The notes below the pieces were generated by a model that did not search any database, was not told the origin of the DNA, and worked only from the letters and a program-made list of their open reading frames with translations. Positions 8,119-16,744 of a stretch of DNA of 64,000 nucleotides are shown here, piece after piece. The DNA lies in assembly GCA_964414345.1 (NCBI GenBank), contig CAYPWF010000012.1:4458-68457 (forward strand). Reading direction: 5' to 3'. The stretch is from Desulfocorpusculum sp964414345. Lineage in GTDB: Bacteria > Desulfobacterota > Desulfocorpusculales > Desulfocorpusculum. Every line of letters begins with the position of its first letter. Positions within the stretch are counted from its first letter, which is position 1. Made by a program: the position numbers and the translations under genes.

Positions 8119-9386
8119 AAGGGGAAACAGGGTTTCCATCTTCTCGGGCCTCAGGGGCCTTCCCCGAACTTTACATGGTGGAGCAAAAATTCCAGGTCCA
8201 GGTCCTCTCGAATGTGGAGGCCCAAGTCAGGGAAGAACTTCTCAGGTTCCCAATAAGCTCCTTGATAAGCCCCGGACAGAGGGTGGCAGTGGGGGTGGGC
8301 TCAAGGGGGATCCATGATCTGGTGCCGGTGGTGAGAGCCGTGGTCGGCCACCTCAAGGAGTGCGGGCTTAGGCCTTACATAATCCCAGCCATGGGTTCCC
8401 ATGGAGGAGCAACTGCCCAGGGGCAAGCGGAAGTCCTCAAAGGACTGGGGGTAACAGAGAGCTCTGTGGGTGCTCCTGTCAGATCCAACATGGAAGTTCT
8501 CTCCTTGGGAAGGCTGGAAAGCGGCCTGGAGGTGTTTTGCGCCAGGGACGCGCTTTTGGCTGATCACCTGGTGGTCATAAACAGGGTAAAGCCCCACACG
8601 GCTTTCAGGGGACCTGTTGAGTCTGGGCTGTGCAAGATGTTGGCAGTGGGTCTGGGCAGAAAAGAGGGGGCCGCCCTCATGCACCGCTACGGTCTGGGAG
8701 AGTCCATAGTGCCGGCGGCTTTGAGGATCCTGGAGAAAGCCTCTGTGCTCTTCGGCCTGGCCATTTTGGAAAGCCCTACGGGGGGAACTTGTTCTGTCAG
8801 GGTGGTGCCCCCCTCAGAGTTCCCAAAGGCGGACCAGGAGCTCCTGGAGAAGGCCTGGGAGATTTTCCCGCGGGTGCCTGTGGAAAAGTTGGACGTTCTT
8901 CTGGTGGAGCGCATGGGAAAGGACATAAGCGGTGCAGGCATGGATCCCAATGTGATAGGTCTTTGGAGGAGAGAGGGGGGGCCCAGGATTCCTGATTACA
9001 AGACAGTAGTAGTTCTGGATCTGACACCCGCCTCACACGGGAATGCCACGGGCATAGGAATGGCGGATTTGACCACGAGAAGGCTCATGTCCAAGGTGGA
9101 CCTCCAGGCCACCTACACCAATGCCTTGACCTCAGGAGTTTTGAGAAGCGCCAGGTTACCCATTCCCATGAGCACGGATATGGAAGCACTTCAGAGCGCC
9201 CTAGCCCAAGTTCAGGACGTGTCTTTTGTGCGCATGGCCCGCATAAGGGACACCTTGAATCTGGAGCGTTTTTGGGTGAGCCGGGCCCTCTTGCCCGAAC
9301 TGAAAGAAAGAGAGGGGCTTGTGGTGCACGAGAAGCCGACTCCCCTTCTCTTCGACGAGGAGGGCAGCTTACTGCCTTTGGAATGA
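8115..9386 (+). CDS. LarA-like (DUF2088) protein, putative nickel-pincer-type racemase/epimerase
   Basis: A 423-residue protein with the LarA N-terminal fold: VGVGSRGIHDL, PYIIPAMGSHGGATAQGQ, VINRVKPHTAFRGPVESGL then CKMLAVGLGRKEGA, with His and Lys residues in the places used by lactate racemase to hold the nickel-pincer nucleotide. The C-terminal half (GKDISGAGMDPNVIG, LDLTPASHGNATGIGMADL) is characteristic of the subgroup. LarA-type enzymes isomerise 2-hydroxyacids at the alpha carbon. The ATG overlaps the preceding dehydrogenase stop, with GGGGGAGAG upstream. The cofactor-making LarB, LarC and LarE are not in the window, so activity depends on genes elsewhere. Family sure; reaction unknown. 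Confidence 0.75.
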   Translation: MKGETGFPSSRASGAFPELYMVEQKFQVQVLSNVEAQVREELLRFPISSLISPGQRVAVGVGSRGIHDLVPVVRAVVGHLKECGLRPYIIPAMGSHGGATAQGQAEVLKGLGVTESSVGAPVRSNMEVLSLGRLESGLEVFCARDALLADHLVVINRVKPHTAFRGPVESGLCKMLAVGLGRKEGAALMHRYGLGESIVPAALRILEKASVLFGLAILESPTGGTCSVRVVPPSEFPKADQELLEKAWEIFPRVPVEKLDVLLVERMGKDISGAGMDPNVIGLWRREGGPRIPDYKTVVVLDLTPASHGNATGIGMADLTTRRLMSKVDLQATYTNALTSGVLRSARLPIPMSTDMEALQSALAQVQDVSFVRMARIRDTLNLERFWVSRALLPELKEREGLVVHEKPTPLLFDEEGSLLPLE

Positions 9387-9392
9387 CACAGG

Positions 9393-10352
9393 CTAGAGGC
9401 TCTCCAAGAATCGCCTCAAGTAGAGCAATCTCCGGTCCCGCTCCAAAAGCGTCTCGGCCGTGGAACTATTGGTGTAAACATAGAAACCCCTTCCTGTCTT
9501 GACCCCTAAGTCCCCGGCCTTTACCTTTTCCATCAGGCTTGCTGGGATTCTGTCCTCATTTACCAGTTGGATCGAAGGATTGCCTAAAAATTTAAGGGCC
9601 AAATCCAGGCCAGTGAAATCGTATCTTTGTACCACACCCACCACCGGGATTCTTATTCCTAAAGAGGCCTTCACAGCCTCGTCTATTTGCTCTGGGGTGG
9701 CATAGCCTTCATCCAAGAGGTGAAAAATCTCCCTGGCCATGGCTCTTTGGAGACGATTTACTATGTAACCCGGGATGAACTTTTTCATCAACACTGGTTT
9801 TTGACCCCAACTTCGCAGGAGCTCAAGGAGTTCTTCCAGGACCCCTGGAGAGGTCTTGGGGCTGGGGACCACCTCCACCAAAGGAATCAGATGAGGAGGG
9901 GCGTAAAAATGAGCTATTAGGAACCTCTCTAGAAGCTCCTCAGGGGCTATGGAAAAAACATCCAGGTACGATGTATTGCTGGCCAGGATTGCCTTTGGGG
10001 AAAGCTTGGGAGCTATGGCTTCATAAAGCCGTCTCTTGACAGAGACATCCTCACTTACTGCTTCCAGGATCAATACTGAATCTTCCAAAGATTCCTCTAG
10101 AGCCCTGGTAGTTCTTATGAGTCGAAGCACATCCTGGGCCCCCAGGCCCCCCAGCTCCCCCTGGGCCTCGAGCCATTGGGTTTCGGCTTCAAGAAGCTCC
10201 CTGGCTTTTCTCAGAGCTTGCTCCTCTAGGTCCACAAGCCAAACCCTATGCCCGGCCCGGGCCGCAAGCAAGGCCAACCCATGGCCCATGGTTCCGGCTC
10301 CCAAAACCGTGACCGGATTCTGCCCTCTCTGGCCGTTTTTTGTCCCTTCCAT
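9393..10352 (-). CDS. 3-hydroxyacyl-CoA dehydrogenase family protein
   Basis: A 319-residue NAD-dependent dehydrogenase of the 3-hydroxybutyryl-CoA dehydrogenase type. The Rossmann loop VTVLGAGTMGHGLALLAARAG is at residues 14-34 and the acidic residue of VWLVDLEE binds NAD ribose. The catalytic His is in FLIAHFYAPPHLIPLVEVV, followed by PGYIVNRLQRAMAREIFHLL and VGVVQRYDFTGLDLALKFL of the C-terminal helical domain. It oxidises 3-hydroxyacyl-CoA in fatty or aromatic acid degradation; related enzymes act on gulonate or carnitine. AAAGGAGG precedes the ATG. It converges with the LarA-like gene and has no obvious operon partner here. Confidence 0.85.
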   Translation of the reverse strand: MEGTKNGQRGQNPVTVLGAGTMGHGLALLAARAGHRVWLVDLEEQALRKARELLEAETQWLEAQGELGGLGAQDVLRLIRTTRALEESLEDSVLILEAVSEDVSVKRRLYEAIAPKLSPKAILASNTSYLDVFSIAPEELLERFLIAHFYAPPHLIPLVEVVPSPKTSPGVLEELLELLRSWGQKPVLMKKFIPGYIVNRLQRAMAREIFHLLDEGYATPEQIDEAVKASLGIRIPVVGVVQRYDFTGLDLALKFLGNPSIQLVNEDRIPASLMEKVKAGDLGVKTGRGFYVYTNSSTAETLLERDRRLLYLRRFLESL

Positions 10353-10439
10353 CGCAGCCTCCTTTTCTAGGACATGCGCACTCCCACCAGTCTCAAAGGC
10401 CTAAGACTTCATTAGGCCTGACATAAATTCCTCAGGCCC

Positions 10440-10468
10440 TTTCCCAGCCGGGCTGCTGCTCATATAAT
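10440..10468 (+). promoter_or_regulatory. Probable promoter of queD-folE2
   Basis: A perfect TATAAT at 10463-10468 lies 35 bases before the queD ATG. The -35 position at 17-base spacing is TTCCCA (10440-10445), a four-of-six match. Confidence 0.45.
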
Positions 10469-10502
10469 AGAGCCAATTGTCCTATAGAAAAGGGGTTTGT
10501 CC

Positions 10503-10880
10503 ATGTATGAGATAATGATCCAAGAGAGCTTTTCGGCTGCCCACAGGCTTCGCAATTACGGTGGACGATGCGAGGAGCTCCACGGACACAACTGGCGGGT
10601 GGATGTGGTGGTTGGGACCAAGCAGCTTGACTCCACAGGCCTTGCCATGGATTTCAAGGAGCTCAGGCAACACACCAGGGAGATCCTCTCCAGCTTGGAT
10701 CATGCTTTTTTGAACGAGCTTGATCCTTTCCAAGAGATGAACCCTTCCTCGGAAAACATAGCCCGTTTCATATTCCAAGGCCTGGAGGCTAAAATGGCCG
10801 GCCGTGGGATTTCCGTGCTTCGGGTGAATGTGTGGGAATCGGATCATTCTTGTGCTTCTTACCTGGGAGACAGGGCATGA
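10503..10880 (+). CDS. queD: 6-carboxytetrahydropterin synthase
   Basis: A 125-residue QueD/PTPS protein. It converts 7,8-dihydroneopterin triphosphate to 6-carboxytetrahydropterin, the second step towards preQ0 and queuosine. Zinc ligands are His14 (SAAHRL) and His27 and His29 (ELHGHNW); the catalytic Cys23 precedes them in GRCEELHGH, and the second half of the triad is in SLDHAFLN. The final PSSENIARFIFQGL and VNVWESDHSCASY segments are typical. The ATG at 10503 has AGGGG seven bases upstream; an earlier TTG two codons away is less likely. It overlaps folE2 by four bases, so GTP entry and the next pathway step are co-translated. Confidence 0.93.
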   Translation: MYEIMIQESFSAAHRLRNYGGRCEELHGHNWRVDVVVGTKQLDSTGLAMDFKELRQHTREILSSLDHAFLNELDPFQEMNPSSENIARFIFQGLEAKMAGRGISVLRVNVWESDHSCASYLGDRA

Positions 10881-11707
10881 TAGATGTTCAGAACCAGAGA
10901 GACCATAGAAACATAGACATCCAGAAGGTGGGGATAAAGAACATTCGTTATCCCATCACGGTCCTGGACAAAGCCAACGGCACCCAAAACACCGTGGCCA
11001 GCATCAACATGTACGTGAACCTGCCACGGCAATTCAAGGGCACACACATGAGCAGGTTTGTGGAGGTTCTAAACGCCCACCGACACCAGATAAATTTGAA
11101 GCACTTCGGAGTTATCCTGGAAGAGCTTCGCAAGGCTCTCAGAGCTGAAAGCGCCCACATGCAGATCTCCTTTCCATATTTTCTGGAAAAAAGAGCCCCG
11201 GTCTCAGGCGCACCGGGGCTGATGGAATACGCCTGCGAATTTTCAGGCTCTGTGGGGGCAAGCAGGGTCTTCTTGGTGGGGGTCTCAGTCCCTGTGACCA
11301 CCCTTTGCCCTTGCTCCAAAGAGATCAGCTCCAGGGGGTCCCATAACCAAAGAGGGCTTGTGTCGGTAAGGGTCTCCTACAGACGTTTCTTTTGGATCGA
11401 AGACCTTATCCAGACAGTTGAGGAGTGCGCTTCTTGTGATGTTTATGCCATACTGAAGAGGCCAGACGAGAAATTCGTCACAGAGAAAGCTTATGACAAC
11501 CCCACCTTTGTGGAAGACGTGGTTCGCAATGTGGCCACAAAGCTGGATGCAGATCCAAACTTTGAAGCCTACAGCGTGGAAGCCGAGAACTTCGAGAGCA
11601 TCCACAACCACAGCGCGTACGCTTACCTGGAGAAATTACCTAACGGGATCAAGGAAGCTTGGGCCTCTCTGGAAGTTCTCCCACGTAGGATAGAGGCTAG
11701 CCTCTAG
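10877..11707 (+). CDS. folE2: GTP cyclohydrolase FolE2
   Basis: A 276-residue type IB GTP cyclohydrolase (MptA/FolE2 family), which opens GTP to 7,8-dihydroneopterin triphosphate for folate and queuosine. The signature CPCSKEISSRGSHNQRG, with the metal-binding Cys, starts near residue 147; the N-terminal VGIKNIRYPITVLD and VASINMYVNLP and the C-terminal NFESIHNHSAYAYLE also fit. FolE2 can use metals other than zinc and is common in anaerobes. The ATG overlaps the queD stop (ATGA), so it most likely feeds QueD. The stop codon lies within the first bases of dispersed element copy C. Confidence 0.95.
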   Translation: MIDVQNQRDHRNIDIQKVGIKNIRYPITVLDKANGTQNTVASINMYVNLPRQFKGTHMSRFVEVLNAHRHQINLKHFGVILEELRKALRAESAHMQISFPYFLEKRAPVSGAPGLMEYACEFSGSVGASRVFLVGVSVPVTTLCPCSKEISSRGSHNQRGLVSVRVSYRRFFWIEDLIQTVEECASCDVYAILKRPDEKFVTEKAYDNPTFVEDVVRNVATKLDADPNFEAYSVEAENFESIHNHSAYAYLEKLPNGIKEAWASLEVLPRRIEASL

Positions 11708-11877
11708 ACAGCATTATTCCCCATCAGTGGACAATGCTGGTTGTCTTGAGGATATCTTGGGTCTAAAAGCTCCATGCTCAAAAACACCTTGCTCTTGGGT
11801 CTCAGATTCCGCCCTGGTTTTAGTCCGAATCTGCCAAAACGCATTGTCACAAGCTTTGGAGAATAGCCCTGGCAAGC
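11702..11877 (+). repeat. Dispersed intergenic element, copy C
   Basis: Begins CTCTAGACAGCATTATT right at the folE2 stop. Hairpin 1 pairs CAGCATT (11709-11715) with AATGCTG (11733-11739). It continues with ATGCTCAAAAACACC, TTGGGTCTCAGATTC, TAGTCCGAAT and ends GCTTTGGAGAATAGCCC. The G-run/C-run second hairpin of other copies is missing. The rest of the gap to 11950 shows nothing. Confidence 0.75.
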
Positions 11878-11950
11878 CGAGCAAACCAAGGGCCAAGGCA
11901 AGCTCATTCCCCCCCAATCCTTATCTTCTTAAGGCCTCTTCTTTTTCTTC

Positions 11951-12211
11951 TCACACAGGACACAGATCCATGGCACCCCCCAGGGAGGCCACCTCCTCCC
12001 TGGAGAGTTCCCGCAAGTCCACCTCTTTTGCCAGGGCCATCAAGAGCTCTTCCAACTCTTCTTCCATCTGGGGTGAAAGCAGAATCTCCACTAGCCCCTT
12101 GTCCCCGTCAAGGGTCCGTACAACCCCCAGCCCCTCGTAAGAATGGATCACAAATCCCACGTAGGCTATCTCCTCAGGAGGGAGCATGAAATAGCGGGCT
12201 TTGTCTTTCAT
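11951..12211 (-). CDS. DUF4911 domain-containing protein
   Basis: An 86-residue protein resembling DUF4911 proteins, small proteins I associate with sulfate-reducing and related deltaproteobacteria. The pattern is a strand-rich N-terminus (ARYFMLPPEEIAYVGFVIHS), EGLGVVRTLDGDKGLVEIL, then an acidic helix EEELEELLMALAKEVDLREL. No catalytic residues are apparent and the function is unknown. It is divergent from the DUF1786 gene, with 94 bases between the two starts. A conserved stand-alone protein with no secretion signal or membrane segment. Confidence 0.7.
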   Translation of the reverse strand: MKDKARYFMLPPEEIAYVGFVIHSYEGLGVVRTLDGDKGLVEILLSPQMEEELEELLMALAKEVDLRELSREEVASLGGAMDLCPV

Positions 12212-12305
12212 CCTTCAGGTGACCTCGGCCAGGGGCTTTCTTGAAGCCACGCGTCTTTTGTGAATAGAATACCCAATAGGAATTCTAGCAGAAAAGGAAG
12301 ATCAT

Positions 12306-13382
12306 ATGGAACCGCTAGAGCCTTTGCTGGCCCTGGATGTAGGAAGCGGAACCCAGGACCTTTTCCTTTGGGATCCGCAGCAGGTAGCCGAGAATTGCCT
12401 GCAAATGGTGCTGCCCTCCCCTACCCGGATGCTGGCCAAAAAGGTCAGAGAGGCCACCCGCAAGGCCCTGCCCATTCATTTGACGGGTTTCCTAATGGGA
12501 GGCGGGCCTGTGGCTTGGGCCATCCGCGAGCATGCAAAAGCTGGTCTGGAGGTCACGGCAGAACCCCAAGCCGCCTTGACTCTCCATGACAACCTGGAAC
12601 ACGTGGAAGAGATGGGGATCAGGATCCTGGAGGATCCGCCCGAGCACTCCCGGGTGATCCCAATGGGTGACATCCAAAGGGGGATCCTGGGTCCCATTTT
12701 GGAGAAACTGGAAATTGCTGAACCCAGGATTTGGTGTGTGGCGGTTCAGGACCATGGGCATCAACCTTACGGCAGCAATAGGGAGTTCAGATTCCAACAT
12801 TGGAGAAAACTCCTGGAGCAAGGTGGCGATCTCTCTGCAACCCTGTACAAGGATCCCCCTTCCTATATGACTAGGATGCTCTCTGTGCTCCGGCAAGTAC
12901 CCCAAGGTCTGGTCATGGATACAGGGATGGCGGCCATACATGGAGCCATGTGTGACCCTCTGGTGGATAGGGCTTTGGAATCCGGAGTCCTGATTGTGAA
13001 CCTCGGGAACCAACATACATTGGGAGCACTGGTGACCAGGGAGCGGGTCTGGGGCATATTCGAGCATCATACAGGGGCGCTGAGGCCGGAGACCTTGAAG
13101 CTCTGGATGCACAGATTCCGTCTGGGCCAAGTGGACTGGCAAGAGGTGATGGATGACGGGGGCCACGGCTGTGCCTACCATCCGCAAGGGCTTCCAAGGG
13201 GAGCATTTGATTTGACGGTCGTGACAGGACCCCGCAGAGAGCTTGCCTCCTCCTTGGGCTGGCACATGGCAGCCCCATTGGGGAACATGATGCTTAGCGG
13301 CTGCTTCGGGCTTGTGCGCGCATATCTCCAAGCCATGGATATTGCCTGGCCCCAAGCCCACGGAGCAAAGATCCATGAGTGA
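12306..13382 (+). CDS. DUF1786 family protein
   Basis: A 358-residue protein matching DUF1786 (COG4012), sometimes annotated as a putative pyruvate-formate-lyase activating enzyme although it has no radical-SAM cysteines. The N-terminus LLALDVGSGTQDLFLWD and the glycine-rich GFLMGGGPVAWAIREH and VDRALESGVLIVNLGNQHT look like the phosphate-1/phosphate-2 loops of the actin/Hsp70/sugar-kinase ATPase fold, which suggests nucleotide binding. The ATG at 12306 is preceded by AAAAGGAAG. It overlaps the ligA start by eight bases, so it leads a DUF1786-ligA-acylphosphatase unit. The biochemical role is unknown. Confidence 0.75.
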   Translation: MEPLEPLLALDVGSGTQDLFLWDPQQVAENCLQMVLPSPTRMLAKKVREATRKALPIHLTGFLMGGGPVAWAIREHAKAGLEVTAEPQAALTLHDNLEHVEEMGIRILEDPPEHSRVIPMGDIQRGILGPILEKLEIAEPRIWCVAVQDHGHQPYGSNREFRFQHWRKLLEQGGDLSATLYKDPPSYMTRMLSVLRQVPQGLVMDTGMAAIHGAMCDPLVDRALESGVLIVNLGNQHTLGALVTRERVWGIFEHHTGALRPETLKLWMHRFRLGQVDWQEVMDDGGHGCAYHPQGLPRGAFDLTVVTGPRRELASSLGWHMAAPLGNMMLSGCFGLVRAYLQAMDIAWPQAHGAKIHE

Positions 13383-15411
13383 GAACTTCGGCGAAAAAGA
13401 GGCTCGAGAGCGCATGGAAGAGCTGCGTAAGGCTCTCCATTACCACAATTATCGGTACTACGTGCTGGACTCCCCGGAGATCTCGGACGCCCAGTATGAC
13501 GCCATGCTGAGGGAGTTGGAGGAGCTGGAGCGGGTCTATCCCCAATGGATTACGCCGGATTCCCCCACCCAGAGAGTGGGCGCCCCTCCCTTGGAGAAGT
13601 TCGCTACAGTGGAACATGCCCAGCCCATGCTCAGCCTGGCCAATGCTTTCAACGACCAGGAAGCCAGGGATTTCGATGAAAGGCTGCGGCGGTTTCTAAA
13701 ACTCTCACAGCCCATAGAGTATGTTGTGGAGCCCAAGATGGACGGGGTGGCTGTAGAGTTGGTGTACTTGGAAGGCGTGCTTCAGACCGGGTCCACCAGG
13801 GGAGATGGTCTCAGGGGGGAAGATGTGACCCTCAACATCCGCACCATAAAGAGCATTCCCCTGAGGCTTCTTGGAGATACCTCCGAGGCTCCTCCCATTC
13901 CCCAAAGGCTGGATGTGAGGGGGGAGGTTTACATGTCCCTGGAAGACTTCAAGGCCCTCAACGAGAGAAGAAGCAAAGCAGGAGAGCCCCTTTTTGCCAA
14001 TCCTAGAAACGCTGCGGCAGGTTCCCTGCGCCAGCTGGACTCTTCCATAACAGCCCAGAGGCCTCTTGACATGTTTGCATACGGCGTGGGGGAGGTGCGG
14101 GGAGTCTCCTTTGAGACCCACTGGGAGGTGCTCCAAAGCCTCAAGGCCTGGGGGCTTAGAGTCAACCCTTTGGTGCTTCTGTGCAGGGGGATAGATGAGG
14201 CCATAGATAGGTATCACAAGCTTCTGGAGATTCGCCATGAACTTCCGTACGAGGCCGATGGAGCTGTTTTTAAGGTGAACTCCATTGCCCTTCAGAGGTC
14301 GCTGGGAGAGATATCCCGCAGCCCTCGTTGGGCTATAGCCTTCAAATTTCCATCCACCCGGGAGACCACAGTGGTAAGGAAGATCCAGGTGCAGGTGGGC
14401 CGAACCGGGGTTTTGACCCCTGTGGCCATCTTGGAGCCTGTGCGGGTAGGTGGGGTGCAGGTGAGCAGGGCAACCCTTCACAACCAGGATGAGATAGAGA
14501 GGAAGGACGTCAGGGAGGGAGACACGGTCCTGGTTCAAAGGGCAGGGGATGTTATTCCGGAGATAGTTGAGGTATTGCTGGAGCGAAGACCTCTTGGGGC
14601 CCGACCCTTCCAAATGCCGCGGGAATGCCCTGTTTGCGGATCCATGGTGGAGAGGCTGGATGGGGAGGCGGCCCACAGGTGCATGGGCATGTCCTGCCCT
14701 GCCAAGCTGAAAGAGAGCATCCGGCATTTTGCCTCCAAGAGAGCCATGGACATAGAAGGACTTGGGGAAAAACTGGTAAACCAGCTTGTGGACAAGGGGC
14801 TTGTGAGTTCTGTGGACGATCTTTACGGCTTGAGCCATGAGCAATTGGCCTCCTTGGAGCGCATGGCCGATAAGTCAGCCACCAACCTTATGGAAGCAAT
14901 CCAAAGGAGCAAGGAAATCCCTTTGGAGAGGTTCTACTATGCCCTGGGGATCCGCCATGTGGGAGAGCATCTGGCAAGGGTTCTGGCCAAGCATTACCCT
15001 GATCCAAGGCAGCTCATGGAGGCCACTCAGGAGGAGCTTACCAATATCAGGGATGTAGGGCCAAAGGTGGCTCAATCAATAGTCTCATTTTTTAGGGAAC
15101 CACAAAACAGGAAAGTGGTGGAAAAACTCTTGGGACTCGGGCTCAAGCCCTTGCCCCCCCAAGCCTCCATGCCTTCCCCTCTGGAGGGAAAGACAGTGGT
15201 CTTCACCGGGGCCTTGACTTCCATGACAAGGGCCGAAGCCCAAGCTTTGGTGGAAAGTCTGGGAGGTAAAGCCTCCTCGAGTGTGAGCTCCAAAACCCAT
15301 CTTGTGGTGGCCGGGCCAGGGGCGGGCTCCAAGCTCCAGGAAGCTAGAAGATTGGGCGTAAAGGTGATATCAGAGAATGAGTTTCTTGAACTGGTTAAAA
15401 GCACAGGATGA
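13375..15411 (+). CDS. ligA: NAD-dependent DNA ligase LigA
   Basis: A 678-residue NAD+-dependent DNA ligase that seals nicks in replication and repair. Domain Ia (HYHNYRYYVLDSPEISDAQYD, 22-42) binds NMN. The adenylation lysine is Lys121 in EPKMDGVAVELV. Then come the OB fold (VQVGRTGVLTPVA), the four-Cys zinc finger (CPVCG then CMGMSCPAKL, near 427-450), helix-hairpin-helix repeats (MDIEGLGEKLV, LGIRHVGEHLA, NIRDVGPKVAQS) and a C-terminal BRCT domain (GKTVVFTGALTSMTRAEAQ). Length is normal. The start at 13375 overlaps the DUF1786 gene. All domains are intact. Confidence 0.97.
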   Translation: MSENFGEKEARERMEELRKALHYHNYRYYVLDSPEISDAQYDAMLRELEELERVYPQWITPDSPTQRVGAPPLEKFATVEHAQPMLSLANAFNDQEARDFDERLRRFLKLSQPIEYVVEPKMDGVAVELVYLEGVLQTGSTRGDGLRGEDVTLNIRTIKSIPLRLLGDTSEAPPIPQRLDVRGEVYMSLEDFKALNERRSKAGEPLFANPRNAAAGSLRQLDSSITAQRPLDMFAYGVGEVRGVSFETHWEVLQSLKAWGLRVNPLVLLCRGIDEAIDRYHKLLEIRHELPYEADGAVFKVNSIALQRSLGEISRSPRWAIAFKFPSTRETTVVRKIQVQVGRTGVLTPVAILEPVRVGGVQVSRATLHNQDEIERKDVREGDTVLVQRAGDVIPEIVEVLLERRPLGARPFQMPRECPVCGSMVERLDGEAAHRCMGMSCPAKLKESIRHFASKRAMDIEGLGEKLVNQLVDKGLVSSVDDLYGLSHEQLASLERMADKSATNLMEAIQRSKEIPLERFYYALGIRHVGEHLARVLAKHYPDPRQLMEATQEELTNIRDVGPKVAQSIVSFFREPQNRKVVEKLLGLGLKPLPPQASMPSPLEGKTVVFTGALTSMTRAEAQALVESLGGKASSSVSSKTHLVVAGPGAGSKLQEARRLGVKVISENEFLELVKSTG

Positions 15412-15431
15412 ACTCCATGAGGAGGCCAGCC

Positions 15432-15713
15432 ATGGAGGAAACAGTGCAGGCCCATGTCTGGATCTCGGGACGAGTCCAGGGAGTTTTTTTTAGATACAAC
15501 ACTCAGCAACAGGCCCAAACCAGGGGTCTTAAAGGCTGGGTACGGAATCTTCCCGACGGAAGGGTGGAGGCAGTTTTCCAGGGGGAGTCTGGAAGAGTCC
15601 AGGAGATGCTTGAGTGGTGTCACAAGGGTCCCTCTGGGGCCTGGGTCAGGCAGGTGGAACTGATCTGGGAGACCCCTGAGCAGCATGTCTCCGGATTCCG
15701 TATTGCCTACTGA
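15432..15713 (+). CDS. acyP: Acylphosphatase
   Basis: A 93-residue acylphosphatase, which hydrolyses acyl phosphates such as carbamoyl or acetyl phosphate. The motif VWISGRVQGVFFRYNTQQQA has the phosphate-binding Arg (GVFFR), and GLKGWVRNLPDGRVEAVFQG has the catalytic Asn (VRNLPDG). The ATG at 15432 is chosen because AGGAGG (15420-15425) sits six bases upstream; an earlier ATG at 15408 overlaps the ligA stop and is less likely. It is probably co-transcribed with ligA. Family certain; cellular role generic. Confidence 0.92.
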   Translation: MEETVQAHVWISGRVQGVFFRYNTQQQAQTRGLKGWVRNLPDGRVEAVFQGESGRVQEMLEWCHKGPSGAWVRQVELIWETPEQHVSGFRIAY

Positions 15714-15776
15714 GCGACCCGCAAGGAGGCATCAAGGAGCTGTGCCGCCTGCAGACTTGCTAGGAAGGAAAACCAC

Positions 15777-16682
15777 ATGCAGCTTCGCCACATAAGGCTT
15801 CTTTGCCTCATCCTGGAGCATGGAAGCGTTTCCGCAGCAGCCAAAGCAGCGGGGCTGGGTCAACCCACCGTGAGTCAGCACCTGCGTTCCTTGGAAGAGG
15901 AGCTGGGCCTTTTGCTTTTCGAGAGGAGGGGTAGGAGAATAGTTCCCACCGAGGCAGCCTTGGTCTTTCACCCTTACGCCAAACAGGCCATTCAGATCCT
16001 GGAAACGGGTCGTCAGGCTCTGGAAGAGCATCTAGGGCTTGTGAGAGGCAAGCTGAGGCTGGCCGGAAGCACCATACCGGCACACTATATCCTGCCTGCG
16101 GTCATGGCGAGTTTCCATGCCAAGTACCCGGGAGTGGAGATGCGCTTGCAGGTGGGGGACACCAAATGGGTTGTGGAAAGGGTCAAGGGAGCTGATGTGG
16201 AAATTGGGTTCGTGGGAGCCCAACTGGAGCAAGATGGCCTGAGCTTTGAGCCCTTTGCCCAAGACGAGTTGGTCTTGGTTGTGCCTCCAGATCACCAACT
16301 TGCCGGGCACACTCTGGGTCTTGAAGAACTCAAGAAATTGCCTTTGGTCTCAAGGGAACCAGGCTCGGGAACCCGCAAGAGCTGGGAAGAGCATCTAAGA
16401 AGAGCCAAAGTTGCTTTGGAAGATCTCAGGGTTGTGGCTGAGCTTGGAAGCACTGAAGCGGTTCTCAGGGCCGTCAAAGCAGGAATGGGGGTAGCAGTTG
16501 TCTCCATCTGGGCGGCAAAGGATGAGGTGATGCGGGGGGAGCTTAAGACAGTGCAGTTGGACTTGGGAACCATGAGCAGAACCTTTTTCCTTGTCAGACA
16601 CAAATCCCGCCCATTGTCACCTTCGGCACAAAAATTCATTGAATTGGCCATGGAAGGGGCTCCCTTGGGGAAGCCCCCATGA
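15777..16682 (+). CDS. LysR-family regulator, resembling selenium-associated LysR proteins
   Basis: A 301-residue LysR-type activator. The winged helix-turn-helix covers residues 1-60 (LCLILEHGSVSAAAKAAGLG, then QPTVSQHLRSLEEELG). The effector domain starts KLRLAGSTIPAHYILPAVM and continues VEIGFVGAQLEQDGLSF, EPFAQDELVLVVPPDHQ and TEAVLRAVKAGMGVAVVS. The STIPAHYILP and EPFAQDELVL patterns recall the LysR group found beside selenium-metabolism genes in other deltaproteobacteria, but that is from memory, not from a search. Its stop overlaps an ATG in the frame of the following cysteine desulfurase, and the yedE selenium operon lies 15 kb downstream. The inducer is unknown. Confidence 0.85.
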   Translation: MQLRHIRLLCLILEHGSVSAAAKAAGLGQPTVSQHLRSLEEELGLLLFERRGRRIVPTEAALVFHPYAKQAIQILETGRQALEEHLGLVRGKLRLAGSTIPAHYILPAVMASFHAKYPGVEMRLQVGDTKWVVERVKGADVEIGFVGAQLEQDGLSFEPFAQDELVLVVPPDHQLAGHTLGLEELKKLPLVSREPGSGTRKSWEEHLRRAKVALEDLRVVAELGSTEAVLRAVKAGMGVAVVSIWAAKDEVMRGELKTVQLDLGTMSRTFFLVRHKSRPLSPSAQKFIELAMEGAPLGKPP

Positions 16683-16744
16683 GCCAGGAGCTAGGCACAA
16701 GCAAGCCCGTCTCATTGGTTTGCCGCCAAGGAGGCTCTTTGGGA

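Noticed and set aside
13705..14844. 379-residue minus-strand frame inside ligA
   Set aside because: It mirrors the codons of an unmistakable DNA ligase and has no family pattern of its own.
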